In this document: piece after piece, positions 7,472 to 20,759 of the stretch
Numbering within the stretch: position 1 is the first letter of the stretch
Layout: the number at the start of each line of letters is the position of its first letter
From: Curtobacterium sp. MCJR17_020
Lineage (GTDB): Bacteria; Actinomycetota; Actinomycetes; Actinomycetales; Microbacteriaceae
DNA length: 64,000 bases
Direction: 5' to 3'
NCBI RefSeq assembly: GCF_003234365.2
Contig: NZ_CP126260.1
Location: 1,426,001 to 1,490,000, forward strand
Position numbers and translations under genes: made by a program
Notes under the pieces: model-generated
The model's input: the letters and a program-made list of their open reading frames with translations, nothing else
Database searches by the model: none
Told to the model about the DNA's origin: nothing

Positions 7472-8347
7472 ATGCCCCCTTCGGCCCGAGCGGTCACCCG
7501 TGGCGTCGAGGTCGGGACCCGAGGCTCCGCCACCGGCGTCCCCGTGCTCGTCCTGCACGGCAGTCCCGGCGGGATCGACGTCGCCGAGCTGATGGCGGCG
7601 TTCCTGCCGTCCGAGGACTTCCGGGTGGTCGCGGTCTCGCGACCGGGCTACCTCGGTACCCGGCTCGACGCCGAGCACCCCACGATGGACGACGAGGCCG
7701 ACCAGCTCGCCGGGGTCCTCGACGACCTCGGCATCGATCGGGTCGGTGTACTGGCCTGGTCCGGTGGCGCCCCGGCCGCGTACCGCCTGGCGGTCCGACA
7801 CCCGGACCGGGTCAGTGCGCTCGCCGTCGCCTCCGGAGTGTCCGGTCGCTGGGTCCCCGGGTCGGCGGGACCTGCCGAACGACTCGTGACCGACACTGCG
7901 TTCGGTGCCCGTCTGGCAGCGATCGCAGCACGCGTCGCCCCGGCTGCCGCGGCACGCGCTGCGGTGGCCGGCGTGAGCACCCTGCGTGGTGGAGTCCTGC
8001 GGGAACACGTCGCCGGCGTCCTGGCCGACCCGGAGCGGCGGGCGTTCCTGCTCGGGCTCGCACGCACCGGCAACGCGTCCGGGCCCCGACGAGAGGGCTG
8101 GGCCAACGACGTGCGGCAGCTCGCGGCCGTCGAGTCGCTCGACCTCGTTGCCGTCCGGGCCCCGACACTCCTGGTGCACGGCGACGCCGACACCGAGGTC
8201 CGACCGGACGACAGCACCCGCGCCGCCGCAGCGATCTCCGGCGCGGAGCTCGTCACGCTGCCGGGTGGCACGCACTTCGCGCTCTGGGACCACCGCGACG
8301 CCGCCGCGGTGCAAGCACAGGTGCGCGCACACCTGCAGCAGCACTGA
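7472..8347 (+). CDS. Alpha/beta-hydrolase family protein
   Basis: A 291-residue alpha/beta-hydrolase. The oxyanion segment is LVLHGSPGG (residues about 27-35), the nucleophile elbow is LAWSGGAP (Ser near residue 96), the acid region is LLVHGDADTEVRPDD and the catalytic histidine is in LPGGTHFALWDH near the C-terminus. A cap region lies between about 125 and 225. There is no signal peptide, so it is probably cytoplasmic. Hydrolases of this type act on esters, lactones or other small molecules; the substrate cannot be read from sequence. The ATG at 7472 follows a CAGTAT -10-like element at 7458-7463 and has little leader, suggesting a leaderless or near-leaderless mRNA. Confidence 0.8.
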   Translation: MPPSARAVTRGVEVGTRGSATGVPVLVLHGSPGGIDVAELMAAFLPSEDFRVVAVSRPGYLGTRLDAEHPTMDDEADQLAGVLDDLGIDRVGVLAWSGGAPAAYRLAVRHPDRVSALAVASGVSGRWVPGSAGPAERLVTDTAFGARLAAIAARVAPAAAARAAVAGVSTLRGGVLREHVAGVLADPERRAFLLGLARTGNASGPRREGWANDVRQLAAVESLDLVAVRAPTLLVHGDADTEVRPDDSTRAAAAISGAELVTLPGGTHFALWDHRDAAAVQAQVRAHLQQH

Positions 8348-8437
8348 CCATCGGCGCGCCCCGCCTGCTCACGATCCGGTATCGACGAGGTCTCGATCTC
8401 GACACGACGCCCCGTACGTGACCACGGCGCTGCCACG

Positions 8438-8962
8438 ATGGCGGGTATGGCTTCCCTCCGACTCGCGCTGACCGTCGTCGCCGGTGCGCTGCTCGCGTCC
8501 CTCGCCCTGTCGTCGTGCTCAGCCGACGCCTCGTCGACACCGACGCCGACCTCGTCGAGCGCTCGGTCGGCGGACGCAGCGGTGGACGCACCGGCGGCGT
8601 CCCCCACGGTGGACCCGATGGAGGAGGACGGGAGCGCCGCGGCCGTCTGCGGGCAGATCAGCGCGCTGTCGACGATTGCCCTGAACGCCTCGGACGGTCG
8701 TTCCCGCGGTGCCCTGACCGACGCGCAGTACGAGGCGCTGATCGCGGCAGAACGCTTCGGGTACGAGCACCTGTCGAGCAGCGACGAGCGGCTCGACAAC
8801 GCCATCGACTACGCACTCGAGTACCTGGACGCCCACCCGGCACCCGCGTCGGGGCCGGCGCTCGAGGACAGCCCCGAGTGGGAGCTCGTCGGGCGCACCC
8901 TGAACACAGCGTGCCAGCAGGCCGGTTCGAACGTGGTCGCGACCGCTCAGTCCGGCGGCTGA
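8438..8962 (+). CDS. Small secreted lipoprotein
   Basis: A 174-residue protein. Its N-terminus is a lipoprotein signal: hydrophobic stretch LALTVVAGALLASLALSSC with lipobox LSSC (Cys near residue 28). A Ser/Thr/Pro/Ala-rich linker (about 30-60) follows, then a small helical domain with one further cysteine pair (AAVCGQI near residue 71 and NTACQQA near residue 161) that could form a disulfide. An alternative ATG at 8447 would shorten it by three residues. The mature protein should be membrane-anchored outside the cell. The function is unknown and neighbours give no hint. Confidence 0.7.
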   Translation: MAGMASLRLALTVVAGALLASLALSSCSADASSTPTPTSSSARSADAAVDAPAASPTVDPMEEDGSAAAVCGQISALSTIALNASDGRSRGALTDAQYEALIAAERFGYEHLSSSDERLDNAIDYALEYLDAHPAPASGPALEDSPEWELVGRTLNTACQQAGSNVVATAQSGG

Positions 8963-9013
8963 TCGCGACTCGTCCGGCGGCCAGAGCGCACCGAGGCACC
9001 ACGGCCACGAGGG

Positions 9014-10462
9014 TCACGCAACGATCTCGGCCCGCTCGACCGCCGCGACCAGCGCGTCCAGCGCACGGTCCAGCTCCGGCACCGTCACCGCCCCGTACCC
9101 CAGCACGACCCCGGCCGGCGTGCTGCCCGGAGCCAGCCCGTACTCCTCGAGCGTCGAGACGAGCGCGCCGGCACCGGCCATCCGCGCGGCGACCTCCCGC
9201 CCCGTCGCCGGACCCGACCACACGACCACGGCGTGCAGTCCGCCGGTCAGCGCACGGGCCTCCAGCCCGGCGACGCCGTCGAGCCGAGCCGCGATCCGGG
9301 CGCGACGGTGCGTGTAGTCCCGCCGGACCCGGCCGAGGTGCCGGCGGAGCGCGCCGGTCCGGAGCAGGTGCGCGAGCGCGATCTGCACGGGCTCGGCGAC
9401 GACCGCGCCGCGGGCACGACGGGCAGCGAGCACCGCGTCGGCGACCCCTGCCACGGACCCGGCCCCGACCGGCTCGCCTGCCGCCCGGGGCAGCACGACG
9501 TACGAGCAGCGCAGCCGCGGGTCGAGCGTCTTCGAGAACCCGCCGACGTGCAGCACCGCCCCGTCGGCGTCGAGCGCCGCGAGTGCGGGCACGGGGCTGC
9601 CGCGGTGCCGGAACTCGGAGTCGTAGTCGTCCTCGACCACGAGCGTGCCCGTCGCCGCAGCCCAGGCGAGCAGCCGCTGCCGTCGTGTCACCGGCATCAC
9701 CGAGCCGAGCGGGTACTGGTGCGTCGGCGTGACGAGCACGACGTCGACCGGCGGGGCTGCCGTCAGGGCGTCGAGGTCCATCCCGTCGTCGTCGAGCGGG
9801 ATGCCGAGCACGGTCCCGCCCGCGCTGAGCACCGCACGCTGACCGGTCCGGTACCCCGGGTCCTCGACCGCGAACACGGGGGCGCGACCGAGGTGCACGC
9901 GGAGCGCCTCGGTGACGAGCGACAGCGCCTCCGATGTCCCCGCGGTCAGCAGCACCCGGTCGACCGACGGGGCGAACCCGCGGCTCAGGCCGAGCTGCGC
10001 GACCACCTGCGCGCGGAGCTCCACCGTGCCGAGGGGGTCCGCGACGGCGTTCCGCAGCGGGGCGTCGGCCGCCGCCCGCCAGGCTGCGCGCCAGTCCCGC
10101 TGCGCGATCGCCGTGACGGCGGGGATGCCGGGGCGGCAGTCGATGAGCCGGGCAGAGGTGGTCATCGGTGCGGTGGACGCTGACGCCGTCGCAACCGGGT
10201 CCGGCGCGGGCAGCACGTCCCTGACGCCCATGCCGGCCGACGCGACGACCCGCGCCACCGCACCGTGCCGCGTCCGGATCCAGCCCTCACCGTCGAGCTG
10301 GTCGTAGGCGGCGACGACCGTGCCGCGTGCGACGCCGAGCTCGGCGGCCAACGCCCGGGTCGAGGGCAGCGGATCGCCCTCGCGCAGCGTGCCGTCGTGG
10401 ACCATCCGCCGGATGCGCTCGACGACCCCTGCGGTCTTGCCGGACTGGTCCACCACGATCAC
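9014..10462 (-). CDS. MocR/PdxR-type GntR regulator with aminotransferase domain
   Basis: About 482 residues. The N-terminus is a GntR winged helix (GVVERIRRMVHDG, LPSTRALAAELGVARGT, AAYDQLDGEGWI), then a linker, then a fold-type-I aminotransferase domain with EDDYDSEFRHRG and the PLP-lysine segment GGFSKTLDPRLR. MocR regulators sense PLP or amino compounds; PdxR members control vitamin B6 synthesis. The start is uncertain: GTG at 10462 keeps the upstream dyad outside the gene, while GTG at 10477 lies inside it. It is divergent from a PNPOx-like flavoprotein gene, which is the probable target. Confidence 0.85.
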   Translation of the reverse strand: MIVVDQSGKTAGVVERIRRMVHDGTLREGDPLPSTRALAAELGVARGTVVAAYDQLDGEGWIRTRHGAVARVVASAGMGVRDVLPAPDPVATASASTAPMTTSARLIDCRPGIPAVTAIAQRDWRAAWRAAADAPLRNAVADPLGTVELRAQVVAQLGLSRGFAPSVDRVLLTAGTSEALSLVTEALRVHLGRAPVFAVEDPGYRTGQRAVLSAGGTVLGIPLDDDGMDLDALTAAPPVDVVLVTPTHQYPLGSVMPVTRRQRLLAWAAATGTLVVEDDYDSEFRHRGSPVPALAALDADGAVLHVGGFSKTLDPRLRCSYVVLPRAAGEPVGAGSVAGVADAVLAARRARGAVVAEPVQIALAHLLRTGALRRHLGRVRRDYTHRRARIAARLDGVAGLEARALTGGLHAVVVWSGPATGREVAARMAGAGALVSTLEEYGLAPGSTPAGVVLGYGAVTVPELDRALDALVAAVERAEIVA

Positions 10463-10469
10463 CTCGATC

Positions 10470-10488
10470 TGGTCCACGCACTGGACCA
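10470..10488. promoter_or_regulatory. MocR-type operator (perfect dyad)
   Basis: TGGTCCA-CGCAC-TGGACCA is a perfect 7+5+7 inverted repeat between the divergent MocR and PNPOx-like genes. MocR/PdxR regulators are known to bind repeats containing GGTCC-type half-sites in shared divergent promoters, so this is very likely the site controlling both genes. Confidence 0.65.
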
Positions 10489-10511
10489 CTGTCGAACCTA
10501 GCGTTGCCCGC

Positions 10512-11246
10512 ATGAGCACCCCGAACGCCACCGACGGCCCCGACCTGCGCGTCCGACGCATCCGCGAGCGCCAGTCCGACGACCCCGCCGTCCTGCGGGC
10601 GATCCTCGACGAGGCACACCTCGCCCACGTCGGGTTCGTCCGCGGTGGCCACCCGATCGTCCTGCCCTTCCTGTGCGGCGTCGGCGACCTCGGCGCCGGC
10701 CCGGTCCTGCTGCTGCACGGATCGACCGGCGGCGGCCTCTTCCTCGAAGCAGGTGCCACCGGTGTCCGGGTCGCAGCGACGGTCACGCACCTGGACGGGC
10801 TCGTGTTCGCCCGTTCGACCTTCGACAGCTCGGCGAACTACCGCAGCGCGATGATCGCGGGCGCCGCGACGGTCGTGCCGCCTGAACTCCGCACCGAGGC
10901 GCTCTGGCAGGTCTCCGACCACCTCATGCCCGGCCGCCGCGACGAGGTCCGCGAGATGACCCCGAAGGAGGTCCGCGCCACCCAGGTCCTGCAGCTGCCC
11001 CTCGACCGGGCGAGCGTGAAGGTCCGGTTCCAGGGCAACGGCGAGGCCGCGGACGACGGCGAGGACCACACGGTCTGGGCCGGCGTGCTGCCGCTCGCGG
11101 TCCGTGCCGGCGTCCCGGTGTCGGGGGACATCTCGGGGGACGCCCCGGTCGACGCGTCCGTCGTGGCGCTGGCGGCTCGCCTCGACCGCCTGTCGTCCGA
11201 CCGGGAGGCCCGGATCGCCGCCGTCATGCGGGTCGCGTCCGCCTGA
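10512..11246 (+). CDS. Pyridoxamine 5'-phosphate oxidase-like (NimA-type) flavoprotein
   Basis: A 244-residue protein of the pyridoxamine-phosphate-oxidase-like split-barrel superfamily, in the nitroimidazole-reductase-like (Pyridox_ox_2) group. Typical segments are LRAILDEAHLAHVGFV, HPIVLPFLCGVGD, LLLHGSTGGGLFL, VTHLDGLVFARSTFDSSANY and WQVSDHLMPGRRDEVREMTPKE. Members bind FMN or F420 and reduce or detoxify small molecules; they are often paired with MocR regulators, as here (divergent, shared dyad). The substrate is not predictable. The ATG at 10512 is the natural start, 23 bp from the operator. Confidence 0.8.
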   Translation: MSTPNATDGPDLRVRRIRERQSDDPAVLRAILDEAHLAHVGFVRGGHPIVLPFLCGVGDLGAGPVLLLHGSTGGGLFLEAGATGVRVAATVTHLDGLVFARSTFDSSANYRSAMIAGAATVVPPELRTEALWQVSDHLMPGRRDEVREMTPKEVRATQVLQLPLDRASVKVRFQGNGEAADDGEDHTVWAGVLPLAVRAGVPVSGDISGDAPVDASVVALAARLDRLSSDREARIAAVMRVASA

Positions 11247-11418
11247 GGCCGGGTCCTCGGGCACCTGGGCGCGGATCCGCCGCATCTGAGCGACCTGCGA
11301 GGATCGCCCGTTCCTGTGACGAGCCGCAGGAACACTCCGGGACTGCCCAGCCTCGGTCCGCCCCGTGACCAATACGTTACTTTCCGGATCGCCCAGCGGT
11401 CCCGACCCGGAAGGACCC

Positions 11419-12369
11419 ATGGGACGCCACGCCCTGCCTGCAGCAGCCGAAGACCGACAGCCCTCGCGAGGGACCCCGCACACCGCGGTGGAACCCGCTC
11501 CGGCGTCACCGCAGCCGCAGCCGTCCCGTCCCCGTGGTCGTCGCTCGGCCCTCGGTCCCGCTGCTGCCCGGGCCACGTTCGTGGAGCACCCGAAGCCGAC
11601 CCGCACCGTCCGGATGCAGCCGCGTCCGCTCCCAGTCGCTTCGAGCGCCGGTGCGGCCGTCCTGAGCCGGAAGGCCGTCCTGCGTGCCGAGCGGGCCGTC
11701 GACCCGCGGCACATCCGCCGCACCGCGAACGCCAAGCGTGCCGCGATCCTGCTCGCACCGGCGATCGCCGTGACCTCGAGCCTGACCCTGGCCGTGCCGG
11801 CGAACGCGGCGACCCCGGCCGAGACGCAGCAGGGCACGACGACCTCGCAGGCCGCGCAGACCTTCACCGTGGCACACGACGTCAAGGTCCCCGTCGTCAC
11901 GACCGACGGCATGACCACCACGACCACGGTCGTGTCGTACCCGACGCTCGACCTGCGCTTCGGGGTGACGACGGCCCAGGCGCAGTCGGCCCTGTCGGCG
12001 GCGTTGTCCGCCGGCGGCGACCGCGCCACCATCGTCGAGACCGCTCTGCAGTACATGGGGGACCCGTACGTCGAGGGCGGCGCGAGCCACGAGGGCATCG
12101 ACTGCTCCGGCCTGACGATGGTCGCGTACGCGGCAGTCGGCATCCCGCTCGTGCACTACGTCCCGACGCAGGACGCCGCGGCGACGACGATCCCGGAGTC
12201 CGAGGCGCTGCCCGGCGACCTGGTCGTCTACGACGACGAGGACCACGTCGGCCTGTACCTCGGCCAGGGACTCGTGCTGCAGGCACCGCACCCGGGCGAG
12301 GTCGTCGACATCGTGCCGATGTACTCGGCCGCGCACCACTTCGCGCGCCTGCTGCCCGCCGGCAGCTGA
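11419..12369 (+). CDS. Secreted NlpC/P60 peptidoglycan hydrolase
   Basis: A 316-residue protein. A ~95-residue basic, proline-rich N-terminal region precedes a hydrophobic export segment (AAILLAPAIAVTSSLTLAVP, about residues 105-130). The C-terminal NlpC/P60 domain has the catalytic cysteine in GIDCSGLTMVAYAAVGI (near residue 229), the histidine in EDHVGLYLGQG and a third polar residue in QAPHPGEVV. Expected activity is cleavage of peptidoglycan stem peptides during growth or division. The ATG at 11419 is preceded by GGAAGGA; an upstream GTG at 11365 lacks such a site. The unusually long region before the export segment may be an N-terminal extension or a membrane-tethering anchor. Confidence 0.85.
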   Translation: MGRHALPAAAEDRQPSRGTPHTAVEPAPASPQPQPSRPRGRRSALGPAAARATFVEHPKPTRTVRMQPRPLPVASSAGAAVLSRKAVLRAERAVDPRHIRRTANAKRAAILLAPAIAVTSSLTLAVPANAATPAETQQGTTTSQAAQTFTVAHDVKVPVVTTDGMTTTTTVVSYPTLDLRFGVTTAQAQSALSAALSAGGDRATIVETALQYMGDPYVEGGASHEGIDCSGLTMVAYAAVGIPLVHYVPTQDAAATTIPESEALPGDLVVYDDEDHVGLYLGQGLVLQAPHPGEVVDIVPMYSAAHHFARLLPAGS

Positions 12370-12447
12370 CCCGACGCAGGCGGGGCCGTCGACGGTGACC
12401 AGTGCGGCCAGCGGAGGGTCCGGCACAGACGTGTCACGGGCCTCCCG

Positions 12448-12453
12448 TATCCT
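12448..12453 (+). promoter_or_regulatory. -10 element of rlmN, leaderless transcript likely
   Basis: TATCCT ends 6 bp before the rlmN ATG. With normal -10 to start-site spacing the mRNA would begin at or next to the A of ATG, and no ribosome-binding site exists upstream. Confidence 0.45.
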
Positions 12454-12459
12454 GGCCTG

Positions 12460-13692
12460 ATGGCTTCCGACACCCGTACCCCGTTCGAACAGCAGCAGTC
12501 TGCTCGTCCGCAGGTGCGCCCGCGCACCGAGGGCTGGAAGCAGGCGACCGACACCGACGGCCGTCCGCTGCTGCAGTTCGCATCGCCGAAGCGCGGCAAG
12601 CCGCCCGTCCACCTCGCCGACCTGACGGCCGAGGAGCGCGAGGCCCGCGTCAAGGAACTCGGGCTGCCGGGCTTCCGCGCGAAGCAGCTCGCAACCCACT
12701 ACTTCACGCACTACACGTCCGACCCGGACAAGATGACGGACCTGCCCGCAGCCCAGCGTGAGCAGCTCGTCGCCGGGATGCTGCCGCCCCTGCTGACCGA
12801 GACCCGGCGGCTGGCGACGGACAACGGCGACACGATCAAGTTCCTGTGGAAGCTGCACGACGGCGCCCTGGTCGAGTCGGTGCTCATGCGGTACCCGGGT
12901 CGCATCACGCTCTGCGTCTCGTCGCAGGCCGGGTGCGGCATGAACTGCCCGTTCTGCGCCACCGGCCAGGCGGGACTGACCCGCAACATGTCCACCGCCG
13001 AGATCATCGAGCAGATCGTCCGGGCCAACGCGGCCATCGCCGCGGGGGAACTCGGGGGCGATCCCCGCAAGGGCGGCAAGGACCGCGTCGACGCCGAGCG
13101 TGTGACGAACATCGTGTTCATGGGCATGGGGGAGCCGCTCGCCAACTACAAGCGGGTGATGGACGCCGTCCGACTCATGGTCGCGCCGCAGCCGAACGGC
13201 CTCGGCATGAGCGCCCGTGGCATCACGATCTCGACCGTCGGGCTGGTCCCCGCGATCCTCAAGCTGGCGGACGAGAACATCCCGGTGACCTTCGCTCTGT
13301 CGCTGCACGCCCCCGACGACGAACTCCGCGACGAGCTCATCCCGGTGAACTCGCGCTGGAAGGCCGACGAGGCGATCGACGCCGCGCACAACTACTACGT
13401 CAAGACCGGGCGCCGTGTCTCGATCGAGTACGCGCTCATCAAGGACATGAACGACCACGCCTGGCGTGCGGACCTGCTCGCCGAGAAGCTCAACAAGCGA
13501 GGCAAGGGCTGGGTGCACGTCAACCCGATCCCGCTCAACCCGACGCCGGGCTCCGTGTGGACCTCGTCCGAGGTGCACGTGCAGGACGAGTTCGTCCGCC
13601 GACTCAACGCCGCGGGCATCCCGACGACCCTGCGCGACACCCGCGGCAAGGAGATCGACGGGGCCTGCGGGCAGCTCGCGGCAGCGGAGTAG
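12460..13692 (+). CDS. rlmN: 23S rRNA/tRNA adenine-C2 methyltransferase RlmN
   Basis: A 410-residue radical-SAM enzyme. The Cx3Cx2C cluster motif is CGMNCPFC (Cys about 159, 163, 166), followed by ATGQAGLTRNM, FMGMGEPLANY, ISTVGLVPAI and the C-terminal LRDTRGKEIDGACGQLA, which holds the methyl-carrier cysteine. It methylates A2503 of 23S rRNA and A37 of some tRNAs. The N-terminal ~25 residues are a polar extension. A Cfr-type resistance paralogue is less likely because the length and C-terminus follow RlmN. A -10 element sits immediately upstream. It ends just before the rrn promoter region. Confidence 0.95.
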   Translation: MASDTRTPFEQQQSARPQVRPRTEGWKQATDTDGRPLLQFASPKRGKPPVHLADLTAEEREARVKELGLPGFRAKQLATHYFTHYTSDPDKMTDLPAAQREQLVAGMLPPLLTETRRLATDNGDTIKFLWKLHDGALVESVLMRYPGRITLCVSSQAGCGMNCPFCATGQAGLTRNMSTAEIIEQIVRANAAIAAGELGGDPRKGGKDRVDAERVTNIVFMGMGEPLANYKRVMDAVRLMVAPQPNGLGMSARGITISTVGLVPAILKLADENIPVTFALSLHAPDDELRDELIPVNSRWKADEAIDAAHNYYVKTGRRVSIEYALIKDMNDHAWRADLLAEKLNKRGKGWVHVNPIPLNPTPGSVWTSSEVHVQDEFVRRLNAAGIPTTLRDTRGKEIDGACGQLAAAE

Positions 13693-14110
13693 CCCGCCGC
13701 CGATGGGTCCTCCCGGCCCGACACGCCCGGGAGGAACCACGGTTGGCGAGGCCCCCGGAGCCTGTGTAGTGTTACCTCTCGTTGCCACGGCGGCGGAGAA
13801 CGGAACGGCTGAGACGGTCACTGGGTTTACCCGGGGATCTTGTCCGCCACGGTTCTTCCCCGGGCAGCGGATTCACCAGCCTCTCTGGCGGAGCATCTTC
13901 GGGTGTCGAGCGGGGGAGTGCGTCTGGTCCTTGAGAACTCAACAGCGTGCACATTGTCAATGCCAATTTATTGATTGACCTCGTGCCTGGCCTTCCTTCG
14001 GGTTGGTTGGGTTTGAGACAATTCCTTTTGGATTGAAGATTGTCAGTAGACAGTCAACAGTCAGAATCAACTCGGTCTGATGCCTTTTGGGGTGTTGGGT
14101 CTGTATTTTT
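13693..14110 (+). promoter_or_regulatory. rrn promoter and leader region
   Basis: No gene lies in this 418-bp stretch. After the rlmN hairpin there is a promoter-like pair: TTGGCG at 13743-13748, 18-bp spacing and TAGTGT at 13767-13772. Downstream, TTGAGAACTCAACAG (13931-13945) resembles the rrn antitermination/processing element and recurs in the 16S-23S spacer. The AT-richer part from about 13950 to 14110 (T-run just before 16S) should form the 5' half of the 16S processing stem. The promoter call is by eye. Confidence 0.55.
13706..13738 (+). terminator. Hairpin terminator after rlmN
   Basis: GGTCCTCCCGG pairs with CCGGGAGGAACC (one bulged base) across a 10-nt loop, 14 bp after the rlmN stop. 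No U-run follows. It separates rlmN from the rrn promoter. Confidence 0.5.
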
Positions 14111-19188
<5,078 letters not shown>

Positions 19189-19319
19189 ACACTGATTTCC
19201 CGCACCTTTGCGTGTGGGGCTCGCGTCCACTTTGTGGTTCCCGACAGACGATCGGGAATCAAACTGAATAGCTCAGCTACAGCTGGGACATGTTTGAGAC
19301 CGTGATTCATGGTCGACAG

Positions 19320-19439
19320 TGTTCCGGTGGTCATAGCGAGAGGGAAACGCCCGGTCACATTCCGAACCCGGAAGCTAAGCCTCTCAGCGCCGATGGTACT
19401 GCAAGGGGGACCTTGTGGGAGAGTAGGACGCCGCCGGAC
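19320..19439 (+). rRNA. rrf: 5S ribosomal RNA
   Basis: About 120 nt containing GGTCATAGCGAGAGGGAAAC, CCGAACCCGGAAGCTAAG and GGGAGAGTAGGACGCCGCC, the actinobacterial 5S signature. The 5' GTTCCGGTGG pairs with the 3' CCGCCGGAC end. It lies 131 bp after 23S in the same operon and just before a strong terminator. Confidence 0.95.
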
Positions 19440-19460
19440 TTAACGTTGCAACACCAGGGA

Positions 19461-19490
19461 ACCCCTGACCAGCACTGGTCAGGGGTTTTC
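19461..19490 (+). terminator. Intrinsic terminator of the rrn operon
   Basis: A perfect 11-bp stem CCCCTGACCAG / CTGGTCAGGGG with a 2-nt loop, followed by TTTTC, 22 bp after 5S. This is a classical Rho-independent terminator. Confidence 0.9.
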
Positions 19491-19536
19491 TGCGTTTCCG
19501 GGCTGAGCCGTAGGATCAGCCGACGACGGAGGAACG

Positions 19537-20667
19537 ATGACCGAAGCCTGGCCGGCACTGCCCGAGGGTTCCCGCTTGGCACTGCGGGAGATCCTCATCC
19601 ACGGGACGCTCTCGCGGGCCGAGATCGCCCGGTCGCTCGGGCTGTCGCGCGCGAGTTTGACCCGGGCGATGCGGATACTCGTGGCACACCGGCTCGTGGT
19701 CGAGGTGGGCACCGACGTTCGTGGCGCCACCGGTCGGCCGTCGGAGCTGCTGCAGTCGAGTACGGGGCAGTGGGAGTTCCTCGGCGTCAAGCTGACCCGG
19801 GAGCGCCTGTACGCCGCGGTGACCGACCTGGGCGGGCGCGTCCTCGCCCTGCACGAGGAGACCGTCCCGTCGACCGTTCCAGAAGTCCTGGCCGACCAGA
19901 TCAGCACCGTGCACGAGCGCCTCCGTGCCGCACACCCCGCGATCTGTGCCGTCGGGGTGTCCCTGCCCGGTGACGTCCTCACCCGGGGCGGAGAGGCCGT
20001 CGTGGCCGCGTCGCCGTTCCTCGGGTGGACCGACGTCCCGTTCGCACGGATGGTCCGGGAGCGAACCGGGCTCGCAGCCTTCACGGCGAACGACGTCCAC
20101 GCCCTGACCGTCAAGGAGCACTGGTTCGGTGCCGGCGCCGGCCGCGGGTCCATGGCCCTGGTCACCGTGGGTGAGGGACTCGGCCTCGGGCTCATCGTGA
20201 ACGGGCAGGTCTCCACCGGCGAGCACGGGCGACTCGGTCGGATCGGGCACCTTCCGGTCCTCGGTGGTGGGCCCGACTGCGGCATCGGGCACGCGGGGTG
20301 TGCCTCGAGCTACCTGCCGAGTCCGGTGATCGTGCGGAACGCCGGGCGCGACGGATCGTCGTACGAGCAGGTCGTCGAGCTCGCGCGGAACGGTGACGAG
20401 CAGGCCGTGGCCGCCTTCGAGGACGCCGGGCGAGCACTCGGGGTCATCCTGGCCACCGCGGTGCACATCGCCGACCCTGCCGCGATCGTCCTGACCGGCG
20501 ACGGGCTGCCGGTGTACGACCTGGCGCGGACGACGGTGGACGAGTCGCTCCGTGCGGCCCTGGCTCCGTACCGGCAGCCGGTGACCGTCGAGGTGCAGCC
20601 GTTCGAGTTCTCGGAGTGGGCGCGAGCGGGGGCGGTCCTCGCGATCCGGCAGCTGCTCGAGACCTGA
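19537..20667 (+). CDS. ROK-family transcriptional regulator
   Basis: A 376-residue ROK regulator. An N-terminal winged helix (residues about 10-70: LREILIHGTLSRAEIARSLG, SRASLTRAMRILVAHRLV) precedes an ASKHA sugar-binding fold with GVSLPGDVL and TVGEGLGLGLIVNG. The zinc-binding element reads CGIGHAGC, retaining the key cysteines. It should bind a sugar and release DNA. It lies directly upstream of the glycosidase genes, and two similar dyads (20689 and 27817) precede the beta-galactosidase and transporter genes, so it probably represses the locus until an oligosaccharide or its hydrolysis product is present. The ATG at 19537 follows GGAGGAACG. Confidence 0.85.
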   Translation: MTEAWPALPEGSRLALREILIHGTLSRAEIARSLGLSRASLTRAMRILVAHRLVVEVGTDVRGATGRPSELLQSSTGQWEFLGVKLTRERLYAAVTDLGGRVLALHEETVPSTVPEVLADQISTVHERLRAAHPAICAVGVSLPGDVLTRGGEAVVAASPFLGWTDVPFARMVRERTGLAAFTANDVHALTVKEHWFGAGAGRGSMALVTVGEGLGLGLIVNGQVSTGEHGRLGRIGHLPVLGGGPDCGIGHAGCASSYLPSPVIVRNAGRDGSSYEQVVELARNGDEQAVAAFEDAGRALGVILATAVHIADPAAIVLTGDGLPVYDLARTTVDESLRAALAPYRQPVTVEVQPFEFSEWARAGAVLAIRQLLET

Positions 20668-20688
20668 TGCGGCACCACTGACAGCGCG

Positions 20689-20730
20689 TTAGTTACACAC
20701 GTTGACAAACACTGCCGGAGACGGGAGGCT
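20689..20730 (+). promoter_or_regulatory. Promoter and ROK-type operator of the glycosidase operon
   Basis: TTAGTTACACACGTTGACAA (20689-20708) shares GTTACAC-R-CGT with the reverse complement of the site at 27817-27836. It overlaps a perfect -35, TTGACA (20702-20707), which has a weak GAGGCT -10 17 bp downstream (20725-20730). Binding there would block polymerase. Confidence 0.55.
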
Positions 20731-20759
20731 GGTGCGGTCCACCCATCGAAGGAGATGCC

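Noticed and set aside
11506..13821. 771-codon minus-strand frame over the NlpC/P60 and rlmN genes
   Set aside because: No recognisable motif and strongly biased composition. Both + strand genes have clear catalytic motifs.
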